64,000 bases of DNA from an uncultured Prevotellaceae bacterium (GTDB taxonomy: Bacteria; Bacteroidota; Bacteroidia; Bacteroidales; Bacteroidaceae). The stretch is taken from contig CADCCB010000023.1 in the NCBI GenBank assembly GCA_902799905.1, positions 20,705 through 84,704 of the forward strand. Direction: 5' to 3'. Positions 17,696 through 25,782 of the stretch are shown here, one piece after another (position 1 is the first letter of the stretch; each line of letters begins with the position of its first letter). The notes under the pieces were generated by a model. That model did no database searches. It was not told where the DNA came from and saw only the letters and a program-made list of their open reading frames with translations. The translations under genes were made by a program, and so were the position numbers.

Positions 17696-18541
17696 ATGAA
17701 GATGATGAAGAAGGAACTGTTAATACTACTTTTGGTAGGCTTCGCCTTGGGTGCTGAAGCCGTGACCCACCGTGCTTTGGTGTTCGGACTTGGTAAGCAG
17801 GCTGACACATCGTGGGGGAAGATTCATGGCGACAACGATGTGTACTATGTGGTGCAGATGTTGCAGCAGACGGGCTATACCGACATCGTGACGCTGAAGA
17901 ACGAACAAGCCACCAAGCAGGCGATGGTGAATGCCTTTGTGAGTCTGGCCAACAGATGCCACAGGGGCGACAAGGTGTATATCCACTACTCCGGTCACGG
18001 ACAGTTGATGACGGATCTGGACGGCGATGAGGCTTTGAAATGGAGCAGCAGACACTCACAGTGGGACGAGGCTTGGATTCCCTACGATGCCTATATGGTC
18101 TATGGCCCCAACGACCACGGCGAGAAGCATCTGTGCGATGATGAAGTGGCCGCATTCCTGCAAACCATACGCCAGAAGATAGGCCGAAAGGGTGAACTGG
18201 TTGTGGTAGTTGATGCCTGTCACAGTGGTGATGCCACCTGTGGGCCGGACGATGAATGTGTGAGGGGGGTGGACATCAGGTTCAGCATACCCAAGCGCAT
18301 CAATGAGGATATGCCGCAACTGACAGCGGAGGAATGGCGTACCGTCAGTGCCTGCAAACCATACCAGTTGTGTACGGAAATGAAAGACCTGCAGGTGGGC
18401 AAATTGACCTATGCCCTCTATAAAATGGGCATGAAGGTGCTGAAACAGGACAACGAGCAACTGGAACAGACACTGAACACCTTTATGGAACAACATCGTG
18501 GGAAAGTCAGACAAACACCCATGGTGAGCGGCAGCAAATAA
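17696..18541 (+). CDS. Secreted caspase-like protease (peptidase C14)
   Basis: 281 aa, essentially one caspase domain after a signal peptide (1-21, FALGAEA). Catalytic His101 in IHYSGHG and Cys175 in VVDACHSGD are both present, and the DDE-rich stretch between them fits an orthocaspase/metacaspase fold. It lacks the leucine-rich repeats of the first caspase. Predicted periplasmic. Lying between the last FGE-like gene and the sigma factor, it is the second effector-type gene of the cluster. Whether it cleaves the FGE proteins, an anti-sigma factor or foreign proteins cannot be told. Confidence 0.92.
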   Translation: MKMMKKELLILLLVGFALGAEAVTHRALVFGLGKQADTSWGKIHGDNDVYYVVQMLQQTGYTDIVTLKNEQATKQAMVNAFVSLANRCHRGDKVYIHYSGHGQLMTDLDGDEALKWSSRHSQWDEAWIPYDAYMVYGPNDHGEKHLCDDEVAAFLQTIRQKIGRKGELVVVVDACHSGDATCGPDDECVRGVDIRFSIPKRINEDMPQLTAEEWRTVSACKPYQLCTEMKDLQVGKLTYALYKMGMKVLKQDNEQLEQTLNTFMEQHRGKVRQTPMVSGSK

Positions 18542-18553
18542 TGAGGAAACGAA

Positions 18554-18583
18554 GGGTTACTTCTTTACATATTTACCTTTAAC
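18554..18583 (+). promoter_or_regulatory. Cluster motif copy 7: GGGTTACTT-N13-CCTTTAAC
   Basis: 47 bp before the sigma-factor gene, so the sigma factor would control its own unit if this is its promoter. Confidence 0.72.
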
Positions 18584-18600
18584 TACCAGAACGAGCGATA

Positions 18601-19266
18601 ATGATCAAGGAGTTGTTCACAAGAAAGCCGCAGGGCTACAATGATGTGGAAGTGGTTCTCAGGCTGCAAGCCAGGGATCGAAAAGCAGAAGAGTGGTTCT
18701 ATAAGACGGCAAAACGCTATTTCGACGAGCATTTCAACGAGGTGTTCTTTGACAAGGACAAGAAGCAGGAGATTTTCCAGTCGGCCTTCCTGAAACTGTG
18801 GATGGAGATTGATAATAAAAGAATCCACATAGAGGATGAGAAAGTGTGCCGACAGCAGCAAAACGGAGAGGTGAAGCCGATGACATGCAGTCTGACCACC
18901 TTTCTGATGGCCTTTGCCAGGACAGAATTCCGCGAACTGGTGCGTAGCACCAAAGAAGACTACTACGGCGAACTGTTTGAAGACAGCAGCAGGGCTGACG
19001 AGGTGGTGACCACGTTCGATAAGGCCGAGGATGCAGAAGAGCAGAAAAACCGTATCGTGGATGAATGTATCAGCGAACTGTCGCCCCGTTGCGCGGAGAT
19101 ACTCACCTTATTCTATTATAAGGGGATGAGCCTCGACCAGATCATGGAACAGCGGGCGGAGAAGAACACCAGTAAGAATGGTCTGAAAACAGCGAAGAAC
19201 AAATGTATGAACACACTAAGAGATCGTATCACTGTTCAGTTCAAGATGTTTAACTTAACAGCGTAA
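18601..19266 (+). CDS. ECF-type RNA polymerase sigma factor
   Basis: 221 aa cytoplasmic protein. Region 2 is visible at about 25-125 (RDRKAEEWFYKTAKRYF, KQEIFQSAFLKLWMEI, SLTTFLMAFARTEFRELVR), with an insertion of about 20 aa compared with short ECF factors. Region 4 is at about 155-215 (ISELSPRCAEILTLFYYKGM, then SKNGLKTAKNKCMNTLRDR), the helix-turn-helix for -35 recognition. It is followed 6 bp later by a one-TM protein in the position usual for an anti-sigma factor. It is the obvious candidate to read the motif shared by all units of the cluster. Confidence 0.88.
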   Translation: MIKELFTRKPQGYNDVEVVLRLQARDRKAEEWFYKTAKRYFDEHFNEVFFDKDKKQEIFQSAFLKLWMEIDNKRIHIEDEKVCRQQQNGEVKPMTCSLTTFLMAFARTEFRELVRSTKEDYYGELFEDSSRADEVVTTFDKAEDAEEQKNRIVDECISELSPRCAEILTLFYYKGMSLDQIMEQRAEKNTSKNGLKTAKNKCMNTLRDRITVQFKMFNLTA

Positions 19267-19272
19267 AATGGT

Positions 19273-19863
19273 ATGAGTGAAGAGGTTTATGTCAAGCAGG
19301 AAGCAGATGAGTTGACAAATAGGATTGCCGACCGTCTGGGTGAGCGCCAGCAGAAGTTGGAGCGGATGGCAGAGTGGGAGCACACATCGCACAAGTCAAA
19401 GATGCTTCCCATCTATTGGATAGGTGCGGCAGCAGCCTGTGTGGCGGTGCTATTGCTGATGATGCCGTTTTGGAAGACTACAAACGCCTGGGATGATCTG
19501 GGACTAGACGTGCCGTCAATGACAGAATACAGGGCCGCTATACCTGAGATATCATCCATCATGCAGATGATAGACGACAAGGACTATAGTTCTGCCTTGG
19601 AAAAGACACGACAGGCATTGGAACGTTCCGACTGGATGGTAGAGGCTACAGAAGAACTGGTAGCAGGCTGGGATGATGAGGAGATGATCTACGAACTGGA
19701 GCAGGAGGTGGTCAAGAACAGCGAGATACGCTGGACCTACATCTACTTGCTTGTGAAGACTGGCAAGAAGAGAGAGGCCAAAAAGCAACTGAAGCGTTAT
19801 ATCAAGAGCGACCCATACTGCGAACATCTTGAGGAAGCCCAGACATTGCTCAATTCTCTATGA
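19273..19863 (+). CDS. Single-TM protein, putative anti-sigma factor
   Basis: 196 aa. A cytoplasmic N-terminus of about 50 aa (ADELTNRIADRLGERQQKLE) is followed by one transmembrane helix at about 55-73 (YWIGAAAACVAVLLLMMPFW). The rest is an extracytoplasmic helical region whose end looks TPR-like (YIYLLVKTGKKREAKKQLKR). No zinc-binding anti-sigma motif is seen. The anti-sigma assignment rests on topology and on being co-transcribed 6 bp behind the ECF gene. A caspase-cleavable extracytoplasmic domain would be one way to link signal and sigma release, which is speculation. Confidence 0.7.
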   Translation: MSEEVYVKQEADELTNRIADRLGERQQKLERMAEWEHTSHKSKMLPIYWIGAAAACVAVLLLMMPFWKTTNAWDDLGLDVPSMTEYRAAIPEISSIMQMIDDKDYSSALEKTRQALERSDWMVEATEELVAGWDDEEMIYELEQEVVKNSEIRWTYIYLLVKTGKKREAKKQLKRYIKSDPYCEHLEEAQTLLNSL

Positions 19864-19893
19864 TGGAAAATTTTCAGAAAAAATGAAAATGAT

Positions 19894-19923
19894 GGGTTAC
19901 CTTTCCAGAACTCTTGCTTTAAT
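19894..19923 (+). promoter_or_regulatory. Cluster motif copy 8: GGGTTACCT-N13-GCTTTAAT
   Basis: 70 bp before the next gene. One change in the first block; spacing and second block conserved. Confidence 0.72.
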
Positions 19924-19963
19924 AGGCAAATAAACAAACAACAATATTATTAACTTTTAAAAC

Positions 19964-20656
19964 ATGACGATTATGAAAAAGATGATTTCACTGTTAGTAG
20001 TAGCCTTGATGGCAACCACAACATTTGCACAGAGTGCAGCAGAACTGGCCAGACAGCAGAAGGAATTGAACGAGATTAACATGAAGATGCTGAATGCCAA
20101 ACCGACCAAGGATGCCAAGAAGCAGGCCAAGGAACTGAAGAAAGAGGGTTGGCAGGTTCCTGCTGGAGAGGCTACCATTGAGAAGCAGATCACACAGAGT
20201 CAGTTGTACGGCGCAGAACTGATGGCTGACGAGAATGGCGCCCCCACTAAGCGCTTCATCCTGCAGACAGGCCAGACCACATCAGGTACCTACAACGCCG
20301 GTGTTGCAGCAGCCCGGACGGCAGCACAGACAGAACTGGCCGCTTTGTTGAAGACGGAGATTGTGGCTGCCATCCAGCAGAAACTGGACAATGCACAGGG
20401 ATCTACCATTACGGCAACAACCGTGGACAAGTTCAATGAGAGAGCCCGTGCCATTGTCGATGAGTCACTGACCAACTCTATCCGTGTGCTGACCATCTAC
20501 CGCCGCCTGCCAAACAACAACTTTGAGGTTCAGGTCCGTCTGGCTTTCGACAAGAAGGAACTGACAGCCCGAATGAAGAGGAACTTGCAGAAGGAACTGG
20601 AGAGTGAGGGCGACGCACTGAATCCCGTCATAGATGAAGTGTTCAGCAATAAATAA
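19964..20656 (+). CDS. Secreted alanine-rich protein, LPP20-like, function unknown
   Basis: 230 aa, or 227 if the ATG at 19973 (MKKMISLLV) is used, which gives the better signal peptide (ends TTFAQ). An amphipathic lysine/alanine-rich helix at 20-60 is followed by a domain (GTYNAGVAAARTAAQTELAA, RVLTIYRRLPNNNFEVQVRL) resembling LPP20 or a related lipoprotein fold. It is followed 9 bp later by the transglutaminase-like gene in the same unit. No catalytic residues seen. Confidence 0.8.
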   Translation: MTIMKKMISLLVVALMATTTFAQSAAELARQQKELNEINMKMLNAKPTKDAKKQAKELKKEGWQVPAGEATIEKQITQSQLYGAELMADENGAPTKRFILQTGQTTSGTYNAGVAAARTAAQTELAALLKTEIVAAIQQKLDNAQGSTITATTVDKFNERARAIVDESLTNSIRVLTIYRRLPNNNFEVQVRLAFDKKELTARMKRNLQKELESEGDALNPVIDEVFSNK

Positions 20657-20665
20657 TTAGTCATT

Positions 20666-22141
20666 ATGAGATGCTACATCACATTATTGGGCATGGTTCT
20701 ATGCATGGCACAGGGCCATGCCCAAAATCTTGACAAGAAACAGGCGCACTCGTCGCTCGATGAGTTTAGAAAGGCTGTTCGTCAGGATTTTGAGGATTTC
20801 CGCCAGCAGTGCATGGCAGAATATATTGAATTTGTGAAGAATCCCTGGAAGGCTTTTGAGGAGACAAAACCAGTGCCAGTGCCCAAGGAGGAACCCGTAC
20901 CGCCTGTTGTCATGCCAAAGGAGGATCAAGATAAGCCTATTGAGGATAAGCCTGTCATCATTGAGGAGGTCATCAATCCTGTTCCTGTGGAACCTCGTCC
21001 GCAGCCAGTCCAACCCATAGAGGAGGTGCCAGTGGTAGAAGAGAAGACCGTCGATTTTACATTCTTTGGTACACCGGCAAAAGTCAGGTTCGATGTGGCG
21101 CACAAGGTGATGCTTGATGGCATCAGTGAAGCAGATATTGCCAATAGTCTGAATCGCATTGACGCTAAGGATTATGATAACATGATTCTAGACTGTCTGG
21201 CACTGAGGAAGACGTTGAACCTGAGCGATTGGGGCTATCTGCAGATGCTGAAGGCGCTGACAGACCACGTATGTGGAAAGGGCAGTAATGAGAGTGCCTT
21301 GATGCTGGCTTATCTCTATATGCAGTCTGGCTATAAGATGCGTCTAGCCGTTGACGGAAATAAACTGTATATGCTCTATGCCAGTAAACATCAGATATTC
21401 AACCAGCCATCGTATGGTGTCAAAGGTGATGTGTTCTATGGCGTCGAGGAACTGCCGTCAAGACTATGTATTTGCGAAGCCGCCTTTCCCAACGAGAAGG
21501 ATATGTCGCTCCTGATTAACGGTGGTCAGCGATTTGCTGAGAATATGTCACCCTCAAGGACAATTGCTTCGCAGCGGTTCACAGACTTCAAGATAAGTGT
21601 GTCTGTCAATAAGAATCTGATAGACTTCTATAATACCTATCCAACCTCGATGATAGGTGACAACTTCATGACCCGCTGGAGTATGTATGCCAATACGCCT
21701 CTCGATAAAATGGTGGTGAACCAGATATACCCTACGTTCGTAAAAGCAGTGAAGGGACTGTCGCAACTGGAGGCTGCGAACCGGCTGCTGAACTTGATTC
21801 AGACAGGACTGGAATACGAATATGACAATAAGGTATGGGGACGTGACAGGGCATTCTTTGCCGAAGAGTCTCTCAGTTATCCCTACTGCGATTGTGAGGA
21901 CAGGGCTATTCTCTATACCCGCATCGTACGTGACATCCTGGGTCTTGACTGTATCCTCATCTATTATCCTGGACATCTGGCTGCTGCCGTTGCTTTCACC
22001 GAGGAGGTAAATGGTGACTATATCATGTTGGACAATAAGAAGTTCGTCGTGACGGATCCTACTTATATCGGTGCACCAGTAGGGGCCACGATGCCTGAAA
22101 TGGACAACAAGACAGCCAAGGTGATTGTGTTGAAAAAGTAA
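20666..22141 (+). CDS. Secreted transglutaminase-like cysteine protease-fold protein
   Basis: 491 aa with signal peptide (ends GHAQN). A proline- and acid-rich spacer occupies about 70-125 (repeated PVP, EEP and EDKP). The C-terminal third carries the transglutaminase-like triad: Cys408/Cys410 in YPYCDCEDRA, His437 in YPGHLAAAV and Asp464 in VVTDPTYIG. The middle (about 140-330) has no family I recognise. Transglutaminase-like domains in secreted bacterial proteins usually act as peptidases or amidases. This is the last gene of the cluster. Confidence 0.85.
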   Translation: MRCYITLLGMVLCMAQGHAQNLDKKQAHSSLDEFRKAVRQDFEDFRQQCMAEYIEFVKNPWKAFEETKPVPVPKEEPVPPVVMPKEDQDKPIEDKPVIIEEVINPVPVEPRPQPVQPIEEVPVVEEKTVDFTFFGTPAKVRFDVAHKVMLDGISEADIANSLNRIDAKDYDNMILDCLALRKTLNLSDWGYLQMLKALTDHVCGKGSNESALMLAYLYMQSGYKMRLAVDGNKLYMLYASKHQIFNQPSYGVKGDVFYGVEELPSRLCICEAAFPNEKDMSLLINGGQRFAENMSPSRTIASQRFTDFKISVSVNKNLIDFYNTYPTSMIGDNFMTRWSMYANTPLDKMVVNQIYPTFVKAVKGLSQLEAANRLLNLIQTGLEYEYDNKVWGRDRAFFAEESLSYPYCDCEDRAILYTRIVRDILGLDCILIYYPGHLAAAVAFTEEVNGDYIMLDNKKFVVTDPTYIGAPVGATMPEMDNKTAKVIVLKK

Positions 22142-22903
22142 TTTTACTTCCAAATAGACACATTGTAGCAACTCGCAATTACTACAATGTGTCTTGTGTG
22201 TATTTAGTATTTCTGTTGCGAAGGTCTTAAGTGAGTCCTGTATAAATCCTTATTCAATCGTGATCAATAGCGACTCATTGCGGTTCAAGGATAATGAGGA
22301 CTGTCAGCGTCTCGCTATTGATGAGATGGGAAACCTCGTATCTGAATTAGGTGTCAGGTTACAACGACTGGGGCACCGTCACGATTCGTGACAGTGGTTC
22401 CAAAGACAAAACCACTACCCTGATTCAGAGGACTGATTGCGTGATGTCGCTCCGACTGACTGCTTTTGTAAAATATCTTCCATAAGAACTTCTGCTCTTG
22501 ATGTTGTTCTTAACAAGTCTAATGTGTACTACCATAATTTTATTGCTTCTTTTTAATTTGACTTCATTATTATCTACAATTGCTTCATAGCCAGTTAGTT
22601 GTGTACTATGATGACATCATATTGACATCATAATGACTTCATTCATAGTAAAACAACTTGTTTTACCTTTGAAACAGGCATACTTTACTGTGTTAGAAGG
22701 CATCTTAACGAAGGTCCATAGAAAGTAGCCTCTTTTCGATTTCTCTGTCAGTATATTTCCCAATTGAGAAGGTAGGAGACAGTTGAGTTTCCTTTTGCAT
22801 TTTGCTCGCTTATTCGTACCCTTGACCTGTCGGTCGAAGGTACTTTCTAAGGTACTCACGCTCGAAAAAGCAAAAATTTTTTGGCTTTTTGCTTGCTTAT
22901 TCG
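22142..22903. other. Non-coding stretch with possible decayed coding remnant
   Basis: No convincing gene. Two overlapping frames around 22270-22485 read DSLRFKDNEDCQRLAIDEMG and then VSGYNDWGTVTIRDSGSKD before a stop, which could be one frameshifted remnant; I do not recognise it. Further on, the word TTGCTYGCTTATTCGTACC occurs twice (22805 and 22890), the second copy forming the promoter of the next gene, and AAAACAACTTGTTTT at about 22650 matches arms of the palindrome at 53045. Confidence 0.5.
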
Positions 22904-22911
22904 TACCTTTG
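22904..22911 (+). promoter_or_regulatory. Promoter TACCTTTG for the glycosyltransferase
   Basis: TAnnTTTG box with a TTTTTTGG element about 20 bp upstream. It lies 9 bp before the chosen ATG, which excludes the longer TTG-initiated frame. Confidence 0.7.
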
Positions 22912-22919
22912 CGTGCGAA

Positions 22920-24074
22920 ATGGAAGAACGTATGATTATTGGGCTGGATGCCAAGCGCATCGTGCGTAACGGCACAGGACTGGGTAGTTTCGGAAGAACA
23001 CTGGCCAATGACCTGGCAAGAATCGAGGGTCTCGACCTGCGACTCTATGCCGTGGACAAGGGGCGCGACGAACTGCGACTGCAAGTGGCGGAGAACGACT
23101 ATCTGCATTTCTGTTATCCGCGTGGTGTCTACAAGTCGCCTTTCGGCAAGTCGCTGTGGCGCAGCAAGGGCATCGTAGGTCAACTGACCAATGACGGCGT
23201 ACAGGTGTATCATGGGCTGTCGGGAGAGTTGCCTTCTGGTCTGGGCAAGGCTGGCATCAAGAGTGTGGTAACTATCCACGACCTGATCTTCATGCGCCAC
23301 CCGGAATACTACAACAGCATCGACGTAAAGATATACGTGCGCAAGTTCCACCAGGCCCTGAGCGAAGCCGACCGCATCGTGGCCATCAGCGAGTGTACGA
23401 AGCGTGACATCTGCGAACTGGGCGGCATCAGCGAAGATCGTGTCGACGTGATTTATCAGAGTTGTGCCCCACGGTTTGTGACAGAGCCTCTGCCACAGAA
23501 GATGTGGCAGGTGCGAAACGGCTATGAACTGCCCGACCGCTACGTGCTCAACGTAGGGTCGATAGAGGAACGGAAGAACGTGCTGCTGGCAGTGAAGGCC
23601 CTCCAGCGCCTGCCAGAGGATGTGGCAATGGTCATCGTGGGACGACAGACACCCTATGCCGATGAGGTCAGGCGGTACGTCAGCGAGAACATGCTGCAGG
23701 AGCGGGTGCTCATGCTGCACGGGGTGCCTGACGACGACCTGCCTGCACTCTACCGCATGGCCGATGCCTTCGTCTACCCCTCGCGCTACGAGGGATTCGG
23801 CATACCCATCATAGAAGCCATACGCATGGGACTGCCCGTGGTGGCCTGCACAGGGTCGTGCCTGGAGGAAGCGGGCGGTCCGGACAGCCTTTACGTAGAT
23901 CCTGACGACGACGAGGCGATGGCCCATGCCCTGATGCAGGTGCTCTATGGTGCACCAGAGCGTGAGCGCAGGATTGAACTGAGCCAGGCCTATGTGGAGC
24001 GGTTTGGCAACACGGGGGCTGCACAGAAATATGCTGAGGTGTATAGAGATTTGAGATTAGAAAATGGAGCATAA
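22920..24074 (+). CDS. Glycosyltransferase, GT4 family (group 1)
   Basis: 384 aa cytosolic enzyme of the GT-B fold transferring a sugar from a nucleotide-sugar donor. The N-terminal domain starts MIIGLDAKRIVRNGTGLG. The C-terminal Rossmann domain has YVLNVGSIEERKN, VIVGRQTP and the donor-binding EGFGIPIIEAIRMGLPVV, including the EX7E-type glutamates. Start placed at ATG 22920 (MEERMIIG) because the promoter box ends at 22911; ATG 22932 is also possible. Overlaps the next small gene by 11 bp. The acceptor is unknown; no polysaccharide cluster surrounds it. Confidence 0.92.
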   Translation: MEERMIIGLDAKRIVRNGTGLGSFGRTLANDLARIEGLDLRLYAVDKGRDELRLQVAENDYLHFCYPRGVYKSPFGKSLWRSKGIVGQLTNDGVQVYHGLSGELPSGLGKAGIKSVVTIHDLIFMRHPEYYNSIDVKIYVRKFHQALSEADRIVAISECTKRDICELGGISEDRVDVIYQSCAPRFVTEPLPQKMWQVRNGYELPDRYVLNVGSIEERKNVLLAVKALQRLPEDVAMVIVGRQTPYADEVRRYVSENMLQERVLMLHGVPDDDLPALYRMADAFVYPSRYEGFGIPIIEAIRMGLPVVACTGSCLEEAGGPDSLYVDPDDDEAMAHALMQVLYGAPERERRIELSQAYVERFGNTGAAQKYAEVYRDLRLENGA

Positions 24075-24270
24075 AAAGGAAGCACTTAGAAAACTGATGA
24101 TGGCTGTGGAGAAGGAATTGCTGCACAAGCCTAATAAGAAGACATTGGACCGCCTGTCGCTGCTGGTGGGATTCCAGGACTGGGACTCCTTCCAGGACGC
24201 ACTGCACGGCGATGCCGACGGACGAACGAACTATGAAGGGGAAGAGGAAATGCAGAAGGAGAGCAAATGA
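24064..24270 (+). CDS. Small hypothetical protein
   Basis: 68 aa, highly charged, beginning MEHKKEALRKLMMAVEKELL. A predicted helix is followed by LSLLVGFQDWDSFQDALHG and an acidic tail. It overlaps the glycosyltransferase 3' end by 11 bp and ends just before a strong terminator, so it is probably translated from the same mRNA. I do not recognise a family. Confidence 0.65.
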   Translation: MEHKKEALRKLMMAVEKELLHKPNKKTLDRLSLLVGFQDWDSFQDALHGDADGRTNYEGEEEMQKESK

Positions 24271-24289
24271 TGTGCTAAACTCAACAAAA

Positions 24290-24326
24290 AAAGCATCGCC
24301 ACACTTCTCACTGTGTGCGATGCTTT
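24290..24326. terminator. Bidirectional terminator between the glycosyltransferase operon and rplS
   Basis: AAAGCATCGC(C)ACAC pairs with GTGTGCGATGCTTT around TTCTCACT, with one bulge. A-rich sequence before and T-rich sequence after allow use by both convergent transcripts. Confidence 0.85.
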
Positions 24327-24349
24327 ATTGTTTTTGTTGAAGGCGATTC

Positions 24350-24721
24350 TTAATCCTCTCCCTTGGCAACGATAGCCGAACGCTTCTCCTTGATGCGAGC
24401 AGCCTTGCCGGTGAGTTTGCGCAGGTAGTACAACTTAGCGCGACGAACCTTACCAACCTTGTTCACTTCGATGCTGTCAATGTTGGGCGACTCGATGGGG
24501 AAGATACGCTCCACACCCACGGTGCCAGACATCTTGCGAACAGTGAAACGCTTCTTCTCACCATGGCCTGCGATCTTGATGACCACACCACGATACAACT
24601 GGATGCGCTCCTTGGTACCCTCGATAATTTTGTAAGCGACAGTCACAGTGTCACCAGCCTTGAAACTGGGGTGCTGCTTGCCGGTTGCAAATGCTTCTTC
24701 AGCAACTTTGATTAAATCCAT
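24350..24721 (-). CDS. rplS: 50S ribosomal protein L19
   Basis: 123 aa, normal length for L19, which sits at the 30S-50S interface. The family blocks [43 protein letters not shown] and [20 protein letters not shown] are all present. It is a single-gene unit with a TACCTTTG promoter about 100 bp upstream and the shared terminator downstream. The extra seven residues after the final basic block (SAIVAKGED) are an ordinary tail. Confidence 0.98.
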   Translation of the reverse strand: MDLIKVAEEAFATGKQHPSFKAGDTVTVAYKIIEGTKERIQLYRGVVIKIAGHGEKKRFTVRKMSGTVGVERIFPIESPNIDSIEVNKVGKVRRAKLYYLRKLTGKAARIKEKRSAIVAKGED

Positions 24722-24822
24722 AACTTTTTAACCTTTTAAAATATTATTTGCTGTATCGTTCCTACGCAACATAACAGGCAACTCTCCTATCTTCCTGCCA
24801 GCGATTACGCGGAAAGCGGCTG

Positions 24823-24830
24823 CAAAGGTA
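24823..24830 (-). promoter_or_regulatory. Promoter TACCTTTG for rplS
   Basis: Read leftward the box is TACCTTTG, with a T-rich -33 region. The leader to rplS is about 100 nt. Confidence 0.7.
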
Positions 24831-24939
24831 CTGCTAAAAAATGAGAAATGAGATATGGGGAATGAGAAATATGTGTTCCGTTAACTTTTTTTAGGAATAA
24901 AAAGCGCTCCATAAGCGCCTGACTCTGAACATTTTTTCC

Positions 24940-24947
24940 TACTTTTG
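24940..24947 (+). promoter_or_regulatory. Promoter TACTTTTG for the 5'-nucleotidase pair
   Basis: TAnnTTTG box 17 bp before the start codon, with TTTTTTCC immediately upstream. Confidence 0.7.
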
Positions 24948-24964
24948 CAGAAAAATAGAGACCT

Positions 24965-25726
24965 ATGAAAAAGTATCTGATCATTTTGGCTGCCGCATCG
25001 GGTATGATGCTGACAGCCTGCACTACGCACTACAAACTGACGAATGTGAGCAGAACGCGCATCTTGGTGGACAAGACCTATGACGCCAATCCCGATGCCA
25101 AGGCGATGGCCTTCCTGGCCCCCTACAAACAGAAGGTGGACTCGATTATGGGGCCCGTGGTGGGCGAGGTGGCTCACAACATGGCTGCCAGCCGTCCTGA
25201 GAGCGACCTCTCGAACCTGCTGCCTGACATCTTTATATATATGGCGAAGAACTACGGCGAGAAGCCTGACTTCGCTGTCTATAACATGGGTGGCATACGC
25301 TCGGCATTTGCCAAGGGCAAGGTGACCTATGGTGATGTGCTCGACGTGGCTCCCTTTGAGAACAAGATCTGCTTCCTCACCTTGACTGGCGAGAAAGTGA
25401 AGGAACTCTTCGCACAGATAGCCAAGCGAGGCGGCGAGGGTGTGAGCAAGGGCGTGGAACTGGTCATCACGAAAGACGGTCAACTGGTGTCGGCCCGTCT
25501 GAACGGCAAGGAGATAGACCCCAGTGCCAAGTACCGCGTGACCACCATCGACTACCTGGCTCAGGGCAACGACGGGCTGGTGGCTTTCAAGAGTGCTACT
25601 GACTTGAACTCTCCGCAGGAAGACAGCAACAATGCTCGCTACGTCATCAGGGACTATTTCCAGGAGATGATGAAGCAGGGCATCGTCGTCGATGCGAAAG
25701 TAGAAGGACGGATTGTTATTAAATGA
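24965..25726 (+). CDS. 5'-nucleotidase C-terminal-domain lipoprotein
   Basis: 253 aa. Lipoprotein signal with lipobox LTAC (Cys about 19). The rest is the substrate-binding domain of UshA-type 5'-nucleotidases: SNLLPDIFIYMAK, FAVYNMGGIRSAFAKGKVTY and LDVAPFENKICFLTLTGEKV. The metallophosphatase half is encoded separately in the next gene, so the two probably act together at the cell envelope on extracellular nucleotides. Split organisation is common in Bacteroidota. Confidence 0.93.
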   Translation: MKKYLIILAAASGMMLTACTTHYKLTNVSRTRILVDKTYDANPDAKAMAFLAPYKQKVDSIMGPVVGEVAHNMAASRPESDLSNLLPDIFIYMAKNYGEKPDFAVYNMGGIRSAFAKGKVTYGDVLDVAPFENKICFLTLTGEKVKELFAQIAKRGGEGVSKGVELVITKDGQLVSARLNGKEIDPSAKYRVTTIDYLAQGNDGLVAFKSATDLNSPQEDSNNARYVIRDYFQEMMKQGIVVDAKVEGRIVIK

Positions 25727-25756
25727 GAAATGAGGAATGAGGAATGAATTCGTAAA
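25723..25756. repeat. Iterated GAGAAATGAGGAATGAGGAATGA word
   Basis: Tandem GAGGAATGA units begin inside the stop codon of the upstream gene. A similar run (ATGAGAAATGAGATATGG) is at 24841-24871 beside the rplS promoter. Confidence 0.6.
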
Positions 25757-25782
25757 ATTCAGTTCGAAATAAGAGTAGTAAT

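Noticed and set aside
3776-19923. Reading GGGTTACTT-N13-GCTTTAA as a recombination or attachment site
   Set aside because: The blocks are not inverted repeats, all copies share one orientation and a fixed distance range to start codons, and no recombinase is present; a promoter explains it better.
3853-22141. A DGR reverse transcriptase, accessory protein or template repeat within the cluster
   Set aside because: I looked for an RT-type protein and for a second adenine-rich copy of the tail ending CTTGGCCTCCGTCTTGCC; only the five gene-borne copies are present. The DGR claim therefore rests on the substitution pattern alone.
22194-22391. 65-codon plus-strand open frame
   Set aside because: No promoter at a suitable distance and no recognisable domain, and the apparent continuation lies in another frame; kept only as a possible remnant.
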